In this document: in pieces, positions 16,095 to 24,518 of the stretch | Numbering within the stretch: the stretch's first letter is position 1 | How the letters are laid out: each line of letters begins with the position of its first letter | Assembly: GCA_001749745.1 (NCBI GenBank) | Contig: JWTM01000273.1 | Location: 62,001 to 126,000, forward strand | Direction of reading: 5' to 3' | From: Candidatus Marispirochaeta associata | Lineage (GTDB): Bacteria; Spirochaetota; Spirochaetia; JC444; Marispirochaetaceae | DNA length: 64,000 nt | Notes under the pieces: generated by a model | The model's database searches: none | Told to the model about the DNA's origin: nothing | Seen by the model: only the letters and a program-made list of their open reading frames with translations | Program-made: the position numbers and the translations under genes

Positions 16095-17972
16095 ATGAAG
16101 ATTCGTGCCAAACTACTCGGCCTGGTGCTCAGCATCCTGGCTGTAGTAGTCATATCGATAGTTGCGTATCTCGTGTTGAGTCTGCCCGCCAGAAAAATGA
16201 ATGAGGAGCGGCTTCTTCTGAATGAACTCCGCAACAGCATCGCGGCAGAACACTCGAGCGTCGTAAAAATTATCCTTTTGAAACCGGAAGATCAGTTCGA
16301 GCGTTTCACCGAGGCGGTAGCCCGAAGTAATGAAATCCTTACCCGAGTCGAGGAAGAGGTAACCGTACTCCCGCGCCTGAGCGACGAGTTTGCCCGATCT
16401 CTAGAGATCGTGAAGGGCTTGAAACAGCTTCAAACCGACAGGCAGGCGGCCTTCACAGAGTCCTTACAGAACACTACCGAGGTAATGAAAGAGATCTTCC
16501 CCTTCGCATCCAACCAGTCGATCATCGCTTTCACGGGAACCGATACGGCCATACGGCATTCGCAGTTCAACAAGCTTCGCCAGCAGACACAATACCTGAT
16601 GTCTTCCATCGCCATCGCCGAATCGACCTTGGAATCGACCTTGGATAGCATGGACGCCCAATTCGACCTGATCGACCGGGAAATCGAGGCTATCAACCGT
16701 CGGAACCTCCTTGTCGGGGGCGGGATGGTACTGCTCCTGGTGGGGCTGGTTCTGATCGCCTCTACAATCACTGCCCGGGGCATTACTGCTTCGTTGAACT
16801 TGATCGGCGAGAATATGCTCCTCCTCGAGGCGAAGGATCTTACCAAACCCTTTCGCAAGCGCTCCCGGGATGAAATCGGCGAATTGAGCGACAGTCTCAA
16901 TGCCTTCCTGACCGGTCTGCGGGAGAATATGCGCCAGATATCGAATGAAACGGCGACGATCCTCACGGTAAAAGACGAGTTGATCCGTCGCGCAGAAGAG
17001 ACGGAGGAGTTTACCTCCGAGATCAAGCAGAGCGCCGGGGGGATCGAATCCGAGGCGGCCGTCCTTGACCGCAGCATTCAGGCGGTTCGGGAACAGTCCG
17101 ACGAGATTACCAGCAGTATTCTCGACCTGGACGGGCAAATCGAACAGCAGATGTCGATGGTGGAGGAGTCGACCGCTTCGATTACCGAGATGATCGCTTC
17201 GGTGGGCAACATGAACAAGGTTACCGCCACCAACCTCTCCTCGGCCGATGATCTGGTCAAGACCGCCCAAGCCGGCGGCGAGCGCATCGAAGGCTTGATT
17301 AAGCGCATCGAGGAGATGGAGGAGCGGATCTCCCAGATTATGGGGATGGCCGGTCTGATTCAGGGGATCTCCTCTCAGACCAACATGCTGGCCATGAACG
17401 CCGCCATCGAAGCGGCCCATGCCGGAGAGTACGGCCGGGGATTTGCGGTGGTCGCCGGGGAGATACGCAACCTGGCCGAAGCCTCGGCCGGAAGCTCCAA
17501 GGAGATCAGCCAACGGCTCAAAGAGATTGTCAACGGTATCAGCGAACTCACCGAAGAGAGCAAAACTTCCGGGCAGGCCTTCAAGGCGGTGGATACGGGA
17601 ATCCATGAACTCACCGGCTCGCTACGGGAGATCAGCACCGGCATGAGCGAACTCGACCAGGGGGGCAAGCAGATCCTGGATGCGATGAACACCCTGAGTG
17701 AGGTTTCCACCAAGGTTCACAGCCGATCCGAAGGAATACAGCAGAGTTCCGGGCAAATCGGGAAGCAGATAGGTGCGGTAGGGGATGTCTCCTCATCGCT
17801 TAAAGAGAACGTCGGTCTCATTGCCGAGGGACTGACAAAGATCCAGGATTCTATGAACCAGCTGAACGGAATGAATCAGCAACTCGGTGCGGTCAGCAGC
17901 AATCTGCAGGGGGAGATCGATTCCTTTACCATTGATGAAGATATAGAGCCTCAAGATAAGAGTCATTCTTGA
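16095..17972 (+). CDS. Methyl-accepting chemotaxis protein
   Basis: 625 residues. A membrane segment at about 8-28, a roughly 175-residue helical periplasmic domain, a second membrane segment (about 206-224), a HAMP domain (ITARGITASLNLIGENM onward), then a long coiled-coil signalling domain. The hairpin tip carries the conserved GRGFAVVAGEIRNLAEASAGSSKEI block that binds CheA/CheW, and glutamate-rich methylation-type helices flank it. No C-terminal CheR-binding pentapeptide is seen. Ligand unknown; the periplasmic part looks like a four-helix bundle rather than a Cache fold. It is divergent from the binding lipoprotein/kinase operon, so the two sensory units share an upstream region. Confidence 0.92.
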   Translation: MKIRAKLLGLVLSILAVVVISIVAYLVLSLPARKMNEERLLLNELRNSIAAEHSSVVKIILLKPEDQFERFTEAVARSNEILTRVEEEVTVLPRLSDEFARSLEIVKGLKQLQTDRQAAFTESLQNTTEVMKEIFPFASNQSIIAFTGTDTAIRHSQFNKLRQQTQYLMSSIAIAESTLESTLDSMDAQFDLIDREIEAINRRNLLVGGGMVLLLVGLVLIASTITARGITASLNLIGENMLLLEAKDLTKPFRKRSRDEIGELSDSLNAFLTGLRENMRQISNETATILTVKDELIRRAEETEEFTSEIKQSAGGIESEAAVLDRSIQAVREQSDEITSSILDLDGQIEQQMSMVEESTASITEMIASVGNMNKVTATNLSSADDLVKTAQAGGERIEGLIKRIEEMEERISQIMGMAGLIQGISSQTNMLAMNAAIEAAHAGEYGRGFAVVAGEIRNLAEASAGSSKEISQRLKEIVNGISELTEESKTSGQAFKAVDTGIHELTGSLREISTGMSELDQGGKQILDAMNTLSEVSTKVHSRSEGIQQSSGQIGKQIGAVGDVSSSLKENVGLIAEGLTKIQDSMNQLNGMNQQLGAVSSNLQGEIDSFTIDEDIEPQDKSHS

Positions 17973-18057
17973 CAAGGAGCCCGTCTGGGCGTAGGATAAG
18001 TCATGCGGGAGTACAAAAAATCTACTCTACTCATTTGACAGTAACAGGAGTCTAGGT

Positions 18058-18579
18058 ATGAGCAAAACTGAAGAGAATCTGCAAGCCGGTTTCGCTGGGG
18101 AATCCCAGGCACGGAACAAATACACCTTCTGGGCCCAGGTGGCGCGGAAAGAGGGCTATCACTATATCGCCAAGATATTCGAAGAGACCGCCGATAACGA
18201 GATGCGTCACGCCAAGGACCAGTTCAAACTGCTGGGCGGTCTGGGCGACACCGCAGCCAATCTGCAGGCAGCCTGGGAGGGCGAGAACTACGAGGTAACC
18301 GATATGTATCCCAGCTTCGCGAAGGATGCCGAGGCTGAGGGCAACAAAGAGGCCGCCATCCTCTTCACGCAGATTGCGAAGGTCGAGGCTCATCACCGGG
18401 ACCGCTACATGAATCTCCTCAATATGGTAAAGGAAGGCACCGTCTATAAGCGGGAAGAGGCGATCAGCTGGAAATGCGGCGTCTGCGGCTACATCTACGA
18501 AGGCACCGAGCCCCCAGCCAAGTGCCCCTGCTGCAAACACCCAAGGGAATACTACGAACCGGCCAATATGGACCTGTAG
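18058..18579 (+). CDS. rbr: Rubrerythrin
   Basis: 173 residues. The N-terminal ferritin-like diiron domain has the glutamates expected ([32 protein letters not shown], and [10 protein letters not shown]), and the C-terminal rubredoxin-like domain has [10 protein letters not shown] and CPCC iron ligands. Rubrerythrins reduce hydrogen peroxide in the cytoplasm of anaerobes using electrons from NAD(P)H via rubredoxin. AGGAG precedes the ATG. The gene stands alone and ends at the strong terminator at 18601. Its presence supports an anaerobic or microaerobic host. Confidence 0.95.
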   Translation: MSKTEENLQAGFAGESQARNKYTFWAQVARKEGYHYIAKIFEETADNEMRHAKDQFKLLGGLGDTAANLQAAWEGENYEVTDMYPSFAKDAEAEGNKEAAILFTQIAKVEAHHRDRYMNLLNMVKEGTVYKREEAISWKCGVCGYIYEGTEPPAKCPCCKHPREYYEPANMDL

Positions 18580-18600
18580 GGGATTATGACCTGAAGGGAC

Positions 18601-18630
18601 AAAGAGGAGCGGATCCGCTCCTCTTTTTTT
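18601..18630 (+). terminator. Intrinsic terminator after rubrerythrin
   Basis: A perfect 26-base palindrome (AAAGAGGAGCG, central GATC, CGCTCCTCTTT) running into a T-run. Textbook rho-independent terminator, 21 bases after the rubrerythrin stop. Confidence 0.92.
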
Positions 18631-18738
18631 ATGTCTAAAATGTTAGAGGTTTTGGAGATATATAAAAAAGCACTTGCCTTCTCTTGTCGGTTGGGAGTAG
18701 TCTTATAAAGGAATAACCTTACGATTAAGGAAGTAAAC

Positions 18739-19152
18739 ATGAAAAGAGTACTAGCCCTACTATTAACGGTGCTTTTTCTGGCTTCTTGCGCCTCCGCGCC
18801 CGAACCTGAAACCGCCGTCGAACCGATCGATTTATCCGGTTTCCGGCAGAAAGCGGACGATGCCAAGCTGAAGGCCGATGAACTGAAGGCCGTCAAGGGT
18901 GCGCCGGATACCTACGCCGCCGCCATGGCCCTCTACCGCGAAGCCGAAGCGGCCGAAGCCGAAGGCGATGCGGAGACAGCTAAGGAGAAGTATGCCGAGG
19001 CTGAGCAAACCTATTTGGAAGCCTACGAGGAGGCAGCGGAGAACCGGGAAGAGGCGATGAAAGCCCTGGAAGAGGCGCAAAACGCCCTCTCTCAAGTCGA
19101 GAAGAACGCTGAAGAGGCCCGCCGGGAAGCCGGCCTAGAGGAGGGAGAGTAA
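18739..19152 (+). CDS. Small coiled-coil lipoprotein
   Basis: 137 residues. The signal peptide ends in lipobox LASC, then a Pro-rich linker leads into a highly charged Ala/Glu/Lys helix with a near-continuous heptad pattern (about 35-130, e.g. YREAEAAEAEGDAETAKEKYAEAE). No enzyme motif. Such lipid-anchored coiled coils are periplasmic spacers or scaffolds; similar Ala/Glu/Lys-rich membrane proteins are known from spirochaetes. Its stop overlaps the next gene's start by one base (TAATG), so it works with the LysM protein. AAGG lies just before the ATG. Confidence 0.7.
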   Translation: MKRVLALLLTVLFLASCASAPEPETAVEPIDLSGFRQKADDAKLKADELKAVKGAPDTYAAAMALYREAEAAEAEGDAETAKEKYAEAEQTYLEAYEEAAENREEAMKALEEAQNALSQVEKNAEEARREAGLEEGE

Positions 19153-19853
19153 TGAAACGTACGATTATCCTCATAAGTATCCTTCTGATCGCGCTGCCCC
19201 TCTTCTCCCAAAATCTACAAGATAATCCCGACTACCGGGAGTCCCTCAGATACAAGCAGCTCTCGGAAGAGGCGCTGGAAGAGGGAGACTATCTGCAGGC
19301 CAAGGAGTATGCCGAACTCTCGGCTGAATACGCCCGCAAATCCGACGAATACGTGGCGATGATGCTCGCCAAATACCGGGCCAACCAGCTTCTGCGCCGG
19401 GCCGACTCCCTGCGGAGCCAGGTACAACGTTCGGGACGCTCGACCGAAGATCCCGCAGTCTTTGCAGAGGCGGCGGCGCTGATCGAGACCGCCCGGGGAC
19501 TCTACACAGGGGAACAGTTCGCTCAGAGTTCCGATGCCAGCCGCAATGCGATATCCATGTTGGAGGAGACCTTCGGCGGAGCACGCACGGTAGAAAGCGA
19601 TCTTCCCGCAGCCTATGTTGTACGCCGTCTGCCGGGAGCCGAAGACTGCATGTGGAGAATCGCCTCCTATGATTTCATCTACGGCGATGCGTCTGCATGG
19701 CGGCCGATTTATGAGGCGAACAAAGAGAAGTTCCCCCAGCCCTCTAATCCCGACCTGATCCTGCCCGACATGGTACTCACCATTCCGGAGCGCTCCGGCG
19801 AGAGCAGGTCCGGCGTCTGGGTCGACGGAGAGATTCGCGCATCAGCGCCTTAA
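19152..19853 (+). CDS. Exported LysM-like envelope protein
   Basis: 233 residues. A cleavable signal peptide (about 1-20, ending LFSQ) is followed by a helical repeat-like region (about 25-155; YLQAKEYAELSAEYARKSDEY). The C-terminal domain (about 160-220) looks like a LysM fold: YVVRRLPGAEDCMWRIASYDFIYGDASAWRPIYEANKEK then a LILPDMVLTIP end. LysM would bind peptidoglycan. The layout, with a coiled-coil lipoprotein before it, recalls paired spirochaete membrane antigens, but I claim only the general type. The gene ends before a strong terminator. Confidence 0.7.
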   Translation: MKRTIILISILLIALPLFSQNLQDNPDYRESLRYKQLSEEALEEGDYLQAKEYAELSAEYARKSDEYVAMMLAKYRANQLLRRADSLRSQVQRSGRSTEDPAVFAEAAALIETARGLYTGEQFAQSSDASRNAISMLEETFGGARTVESDLPAAYVVRRLPGAEDCMWRIASYDFIYGDASAWRPIYEANKEKFPQPSNPDLILPDMVLTIPERSGESRSGVWVDGEIRASAP

Positions 19854-19876
19854 TACCTGAACTCGAGCACTATATT

Positions 19877-19916
19877 CGGCGATTTCCGGTATCTACGGGA
19901 ATCGCCGCTTCTTTTT
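19877..19916 (+). terminator. Intrinsic terminator after the LysM gene
   Basis: An 11-pair stem (CGGCGATTTCC with GGGAATCGCCG, one G-T pair) around a 9-base loop, followed by CTTCTTTTT. It ends the lipoprotein/LysM operon and lies just upstream of the next gene's AAGGA site. Confidence 0.88.
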
Positions 19917-19933
19917 GATAAGGACAGATATCT

Positions 19934-20890
19934 ATGAAAAAGCACGCCATCGTCACCGCATCGGATGCAAAGTATGGAGATTTTCTGATCGACCACTGGT
20001 TCCGTTCGCTCCGCGAGAACGTTAACCTGGCGGAGATTCAACCGGTAATCCTCGACTACGGCCTCTCCACCGCCCAGCGCTTCTATCTCAACGAGCATGG
20101 CGCAGTTCTGGCTCCTTATCCGAAGGATGGACACGTAGTCGTAATTCGTTTTACCCATCTGGCTGATTTCCTGAAAGAGAACCAGTATGATCAGGTGATC
20201 CTCTCCGACGGCGGGGATATCATATTTCAGGACGACTTTTCGTCGATTTTAAACGATCATCCGGAGCTGTTCCGGGGCGTCCGGGAAGATCTCCGTTCGG
20301 GATTCGGCATCTTTATCACCGATGAGTTCTTCAATAGGGAGGACAAGCATCGTCTTCGGGAGACCTTGATGGACGAGGAGATGGTGAACGCCGGTTTTAT
20401 CGTCGGGCCGCGGGAGAAGATGATGAAACTGGGACACGCGGTAGAAGAAATGATCAAGACCAAGACCAAGTTCGGTCCCGACCAGCTGGTGGTCAATTAC
20501 CTTTTCTTGAAGGAGGGCTTCCATCCCCTGGACCGGCGTTACAATTTCGTGATCGCCACGGCTCAGGCGAAGATCGAGATCCGGGAAGGACTCTTCTATG
20601 CCGACGGGGAACTGATCCCGGTGGTGCACAATACCGGCAACTTCAGCTTCCTGCGGCCGGTGGAACGCTTCGGCTACGGCCCGGGAAGGAATCAGCTAAA
20701 GCGGGATCTCCTAAAGGCGCTCCATACCCTGCACTCGACAACCGACAGCTTCTACGAGACCCGCAGCGCCTTGAAGAATCGGGTTAAACATCTGACCGAG
20801 GAGCTCTCCAAAGGTGCTGAACAGTCCCAGGATCAGCTGCAGGAGAGTTGGGATGATTTCCGGAAGCTCTTCTTCGGGGACGAGGAGTAG
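19934..20890 (+). CDS. Glycosyltransferase-like protein (GT-A fold)
   Basis: 318 residues. It opens KKHAIVTASDAKYGDFLIDHWFRSL and reaches VILSDGGDIIFQDDF near residue 95, a DxxD-like metal site like that of GT8/GT-A nucleotide-sugar transferases. VNAGFIVGPREKMMKL and FGPDQLVVNYLFLKEGF are also typical of that fold (acceptor-side loop with D-Q). The last 60 residues form a charged coiled coil, which is unusual and may tether or oligomerise it. No signal peptide or membrane helix. The donor and acceptor are unknown; a cell-surface polysaccharide or glycoprotein role is a guess. Confidence 0.65.
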   Translation: MKKHAIVTASDAKYGDFLIDHWFRSLRENVNLAEIQPVILDYGLSTAQRFYLNEHGAVLAPYPKDGHVVVIRFTHLADFLKENQYDQVILSDGGDIIFQDDFSSILNDHPELFRGVREDLRSGFGIFITDEFFNREDKHRLRETLMDEEMVNAGFIVGPREKMMKLGHAVEEMIKTKTKFGPDQLVVNYLFLKEGFHPLDRRYNFVIATAQAKIEIREGLFYADGELIPVVHNTGNFSFLRPVERFGYGPGRNQLKRDLLKALHTLHSTTDSFYETRSALKNRVKHLTEELSKGAEQSQDQLQESWDDFRKLFFGDEE

Positions 20891-20894
20891 ATCG

Positions 20895-21692
20895 TCAGAT
20901 CCTGCTCTTGTACCTTCGCAAGGCCTGTCGATAGACAAACGCGCGCGGCAATACCCGATTCAACCCAAAGAGGAAGCGGTAGAAGCGGCCGGGAACGAGG
21001 ATTACCGGGGGCTTGCGCTTTTCCAGGGCGTTCAAGGAGGCCTCGGCGATGGTATCGGCCTCCATCCACTGAAAGATACCGCGATTCCGCTTATTGAAAT
21101 CCTTGCCTTGCCCCAAACGCTCGTGAAACTCGGTTCGGATGAATCCCGGACAGAGGGCCTGCGAAATAATCCCGTATTGTCCCAATTCCAGGTGCAGGGA
21201 TTCGGAAAAGCGGATCAGGTAGGCTTTGGTGGCGCTGTAGAGGGCGTCCGCCGGATTCGGAATGAAGCCCGCTAAGGAGGCGACGTTGATGATAGCCCCT
21301 TCGCCGCGGGATTTCATTCCCGGCAGCACCGCATGGGAGAGGCGAGTTGCGGCATCGATATGCACCCGTAAGAGCTGCTGCTGATCGGCGTACTCACCCT
21401 TAGAGAAGGGTTTACCCGCACCGAATCCGGCGTTGTTGATCAGGATCCCGATCCTCGCCTTCTCGGCTTCCTGCAGAGCGAACTCATTCAGGGCTTCACT
21501 ATCATTTAGATCGAAGGCGGCCACTTCAACCTGCACATCGTAGTTCGTGCGCAGCTCGGCGGCCAGTTCATCGAGAACCTCTTTGCGGCGGGAATTGATT
21601 ATCAGATCGTGTCCGCGTTTCGCGAGCGAGTGGGCGAAAGCACGGCCTATGCCGACGGAGGCGCCGGTGATAAGTGCGGTGGTTTTCTTCAT
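20895..21692 (-). CDS. Short-chain dehydrogenase/reductase
   Basis: 265-residue SDR. The cofactor motif TGASVGIGRAFAHSLAKRG is at the N-terminus, NNAGFGAG follows near 87, and the catalytic Ser and Tyr/Lys appear in INVASLAGFIPNPADALYSATKAY. Arg/Lys after the Gly-rich loop (NSRRKEVLDEL) suggests NADPH. The last stretch is basic and hydrophobic, like the DltE/YqjQ group of lipid-related SDRs. The stop is four bases past the glycosyltransferase stop on the other strand. No Shine-Dalgarno; a TGTTATACT extended -10 ends eight bases before the ATG. Confidence 0.88.
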   Translation of the reverse strand: MKKTTALITGASVGIGRAFAHSLAKRGHDLIINSRRKEVLDELAAELRTNYDVQVEVAAFDLNDSEALNEFALQEAEKARIGILINNAGFGAGKPFSKGEYADQQQLLRVHIDAATRLSHAVLPGMKSRGEGAIINVASLAGFIPNPADALYSATKAYLIRFSESLHLELGQYGIISQALCPGFIRTEFHERLGQGKDFNKRNRGIFQWMEADTIAEASLNALEKRKPPVILVPGRFYRFLFGLNRVLPRAFVYRQALRRYKSRI

Positions 21693-21700
21693 GGGTGAGT

Positions 21701-21709
21701 AGTATAACA
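21701..21709 (-). promoter_or_regulatory. Extended -10 box of the SDR gene
   Basis: On the minus strand TGT-TATACT, a TG-extended -10, eight bases before the ATG at 21692. The -35 region is weak, as usual for extended -10 promoters. It predicts an almost leaderless mRNA. Confidence 0.6.
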
Positions 21710-21754
21710 GATCCCTCCGGAAGATATATATCCGCCGGAGGGAATGGAGTCGTA

Positions 21755-22012
21755 CTAGTAGCGGGGTTTATCGATCGCTTCGTTGACTCGCAACTGACGG
21801 CCGCCGACCTCGGTGCCGTTCAAGCCGGCGATTGCGGCGCTGGCCTCTTCGTCGCTGCTCATCTCAACAAAGCCAAAGCCCTTGGAACGGCCGGTGTCGC
21901 GATCAGAGATGATCTTGCACGACGCAACCTGTCCATAGTTGGCGAAAACCTCCATCAGTTCATCTTCAGAGGTCCTGTAGTTTAGATTTCCTACGTAAAT
22001 CTTTCTGCCCAT
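21755..22012 (-). CDS. RRM-type RNA-binding protein
   Basis: 85 residues, one complete RNA-recognition motif: RNP2 is KIYVGNL, RNP1 is GKGFVEM-like (SKGFGFVEM), then GRQLRVNEA. Bacterial single-RRM proteins of this kind bind RNA and are often cold-induced in cyanobacteria and proteobacteria. The ATG at 22012 is preferred, with AAGGA eight bases before it; an upstream in-frame ATG at 22039 has no ribosome site. A long, probably structured leader lies upstream (22013-22281). Confidence 0.92.
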   Translation of the reverse strand: MGRKIYVGNLNYRTSEDELMEVFANYGQVASCKIISDRDTGRSKGFGFVEMSSDEEASAAIAGLNGTEVGGRQLRVNEAIDKPRY

Positions 22013-22126
22013 TTCGGCATCCTTCTTCTTACCGCGCATTACATGCCGGATACGTGAAATTTACCCCGACTAGGTCGAGGATCCAGAATTGCGGTAACTC
22101 AAACAAGACGCGAGGACCTCAATTCC

Positions 22127-22142
22127 GCACGGTTTCCCGTGC
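22127..22142 (-). promoter_or_regulatory. GAAA-tetraloop hairpin in the RRM gene leader
   Basis: On the minus strand GCACGG-GAAA-CCGTGC, a perfect 6-pair stem closed by a GNRA loop, about 115 bases before the RRM start. The stable loop exists only in the minus-strand RNA. The rest of the 269-base gap 22013-22281 holds a short CGAC/GTCG hairpin near 22068-22078 and, on the plus side, nadA's promoter region and GGGAGGAG site. Regulatory function is inferred. Confidence 0.5.
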
Positions 22143-22281
22143 CGACTACTACTGTAGATGAATATTCCCCCTTTTGTCTATCGCTTTTTTCGCTTCCTTA
22201 GGCCTTTGACGTTGAATAAGGGCCGAATTTAGGAGTAGATTAGAGCTTCAATAAGAATTTTGCCACCGAGGGAGGAGTCCC

Positions 22282-23298
22282 ATGCTTACCAGCAGCGAAC
22301 TCTTTGAAAAACTGCAGAACGTCCGGTTCTCGTCCGTCACCGACGAAAATCTTCTAAAGCATATAGAGCAATCAATGCCGGTCATCGAGGAGATCGAACG
22401 GCTCAAGAATGAAAAGAACGCGGTCATCCTGGCCCACTCCTATGTCACTCCCGATATCATCTACTCCGTAGCCGACTACTCCGGCGACTCCTACGAGCTC
22501 TCGAAGAACGCCCTGGAAGCCGAGGGGGAACTGATCGTTTTCGCGGCGGTACGCTTCATGGGCGAGACGGCCAAGATCTTAAGCCCTCACAAGGAGGTGC
22601 TTATCCCCGGCACCGACCCCGCCTGCACCCTGGCCGACAGCATTACCGGAGAGGATGTTCGCCGCCTGCGGGAGGAGTATCCCGACCACGCCTTTATCTG
22701 CTACATCAACACCACCGCCGAAGTCAAAGCCGAGTGTGATGTGAGCGTTACCAGTTCCAATGTCTATAAGATTATCGAGAACTATCCTTCGGATAAGATC
22801 TTTTTCCTGCCGGATAAACTGATGGGCCAGAACGTCATCGAGGAGATGGCCCGCCGGGGCATACACAAGGAGATCCGCCTCTGGGACGGCACCTGCTATG
22901 TACACGAGGAGTTTGATCCCCGCATGATCGACGAGTTCCGGGAGGCCCATCCCGATATATATGTTATGGCCCATCCCGAGTGCAAGCCGGAGGTTATCCG
23001 CAAGGCCGACTACGTGGGTTCTACCAGCCAGATGTTCAAGAAGATCCCCGAGCTTGCCACCGAGAAGGTGATGATGCTGACCGAATGCGGTCTGATCAGC
23101 CGGATCGAGGTCGAGAAGCCCGGCAAGAGCTTCCTCGGCGCCTGTCAGATGTGTAAGTATATGAAATCGAACACCCTGGAAGGGATTCTACGGGTCTTGA
23201 AGGATCCGCAAGCCTCAGACTACGTTCAGCTCGATGCGGAGGTTTCAGCCCGGGCCAAACGCAGTCTGGAGATGATGTTCAAATACGCCGAAGGCTAA
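22282..23298 (+). CDS. nadA: Quinolinate synthase NadA
   Basis: 338 residues. Condenses iminoaspartate with dihydroxyacetone phosphate to quinolinate, a step of de novo NAD synthesis, using a 4Fe-4S cluster. The three expected cluster cysteines are visible: C115 (DPACTLAD), C205 (WDGTCYVHEEF) and C291 (QMCKYMKSNTLE). HSYVTPDIIYSVADYSGDS is the N-terminal substrate block. GGGAGGAG precedes the ATG. No nadB or nadC lies next to it, so the pathway genes are split. The stop overlaps that of the convergent sugar dehydrogenase gene by four bases. Confidence 0.96.
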   Translation: MLTSSELFEKLQNVRFSSVTDENLLKHIEQSMPVIEEIERLKNEKNAVILAHSYVTPDIIYSVADYSGDSYELSKNALEAEGELIVFAAVRFMGETAKILSPHKEVLIPGTDPACTLADSITGEDVRRLREEYPDHAFICYINTTAEVKAECDVSVTSSNVYKIIENYPSDKIFFLPDKLMGQNVIEEMARRGIHKEIRLWDGTCYVHEEFDPRMIDEFREAHPDIYVMAHPECKPEVIRKADYVGSTSQMFKKIPELATEKVMMLTECGLISRIEVEKPGKSFLGACQMCKYMKSNTLEGILRVLKDPQASDYVQLDAEVSARAKRSLEMMFKYAEG

Positions 23299-24404
23299 TC
23301 GACCGGTTCCAGGCGGTAAAGCCCTCCGTTACGCTCATCGGTCAGGAGGTATAGATAGCCGTCTGGTCCTAGGCGTACATCCCGGATACGGCCGACTACT
23401 CCCTGTAACAGCACCTCCTCGCCGCCGGTAAGCCTGCCGCCTGAGCGCTCGATGCGACGCAGATGCTCTCCCCGCAGGGCGCCGACGAAGAGATCTCCCT
23501 CCCAGCCGGGAAACGCGGCGCCCGAATAAACCGCCATTCCCGAGGGGGCGATGGAAGGATCCCAATAGAGTTCGGGTTGCTCCATCCCGGCGGCGCTGGT
23601 TCCGATGCCGATCTTGGCCCCGCTGTAGTGGGTTCCGTAGCTTATCCGCGGCCAGCCGTAGTTGGCTCCGGACTTAATTCTGTTGATCTCGTCCCCGCCC
23701 TTGGCTCCGTGCTCGTTGACCCAGACCGATCCGCTTACCTCGTCGAAGACCATCCCTTGCGCATTACGGTGTCCATAAGAGTAGACCTCATCATAGGGAT
23801 TATCCGAGGGGATACGGCCGTCGTCGAAGAGACGCACTACGCTGCCCGCATGATCCGAGGGGTCTTGAGCGCGATCCATCTCTCCCCGGTCGCCTAAGGT
23901 GATGTAGAGATAGCCCTCGTCATCAAAGGCCAAGCGGGAGCCGAAGTGCCGGGTGGTTGACCCGCCGCCGTTGGCGGTGAAGATCCGTTCCAGATCGGTA
24001 AGGCTCCCGCCGCTCAATCTTCCGCGGCTGACGGCGGTGCTGTTGCCCGCCGGACCGGCCACCACATGGCTCAGATAGATCCAGCCGTTGGCGCTGTAAT
24101 CCGGATGAAGGGCGACATCGAGGAGTCCTCCCTGACCGGAGGCCCGAACCTCGAGGCCGGTGCTGATCTCATTCAGGGATCCCCCCTCCTCCAAACGCCA
24201 TAACCGGCCCGACCGCTGGGTTATCAAGATACCCCCCTCGGGCAGAAAGGCGAATCCCCAGGGATTGGGGATCCCGTCGGCCAACTCTATCAGGCGGAAA
24301 TCGGCTGCATCCGAGGAAATCCGATCCTCAATTATCTCTTCATTGGCGGAGGCGCAGGCTAAAAGGCCGAAGGCCGCCGCGAGGGCGATCATATATCGTT
24401 TCAT
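23295..24404 (-). CDS. PQQ-type sugar dehydrogenase lipoprotein (YliI/Asd-like)
   Basis: 369 residues. The signal peptide ends in lipobox LLAC; the rest is a six-bladed propeller of the glucose/sorbosone dehydrogenase family. Family marks include GIPNPWGFAFLPEGGILITQRSGRLW, LDVALHPDYSANGWIYLSHV, LYITLGDRGEMDRAQDPSDHAGSVVRL, and VNEHGAKGGDEINRIKSGANYGWP, where PQQ and calcium ligands normally lie. It would oxidise aldose sugars in the periplasm. No PQQ synthesis genes are in the window, so the cofactor may be scavenged or absent. The gene is divergent from the CoA-disulfide reductase. Confidence 0.88.
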   Translation of the reverse strand: MKRYMIALAAAFGLLACASANEEIIEDRISSDAADFRLIELADGIPNPWGFAFLPEGGILITQRSGRLWRLEEGGSLNEISTGLEVRASGQGGLLDVALHPDYSANGWIYLSHVVAGPAGNSTAVSRGRLSGGSLTDLERIFTANGGGSTTRHFGSRLAFDDEGYLYITLGDRGEMDRAQDPSDHAGSVVRLFDDGRIPSDNPYDEVYSYGHRNAQGMVFDEVSGSVWVNEHGAKGGDEINRIKSGANYGWPRISYGTHYSGAKIGIGTSAAGMEQPELYWDPSIAPSGMAVYSGAAFPGWEGDLFVGALRGEHLRRIERSGGRLTGGEEVLLQGVVGRIRDVRLGPDGYLYLLTDERNGGLYRLEPVD

Positions 24405-24410
24405 AGAGCT

Positions 24411-24442
24411 AAGTTGCTAATAACTAGTGATTTAGTCAACTT
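24411..24442. repeat. Imperfect inverted repeat in the divergent gap
   Basis: AAGTTG-CTAA on the left pairs with the complement of TTTAG-TCAACTT on the right, broken by one extra base, around ACTAGT. It lies between two divergent genes, six bases upstream of the sugar dehydrogenase start, so it could be a shared operator. Confidence 0.4.
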
Positions 24443-24459
24443 ACAAGTATCGATAACTC

Positions 24460-24488
24460 TTGACTTATTTCTTTATATATGATATTTC
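24460..24488 (+). promoter_or_regulatory. Promoter of the CoA-disulfide reductase gene
   Basis: TTGACT (24460-24465), a 17-base spacer and TATTTC (24483-24488). The region to 24505 is very AT-rich, so other -10 placements are possible. AAGGAG precedes the ATG at 24519. Confidence 0.5.
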
Positions 24489-24518
24489 TTATATATAGAT
24501 TACATCAAGGAGAAATAG

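Noticed and set aside
16464..17606. Minus-strand open frame of 380 codons opposite the chemotaxis receptor
   Set aside because: The plus frame carries HAMP and the MCP signalling hairpin; the antisense product has no domain.
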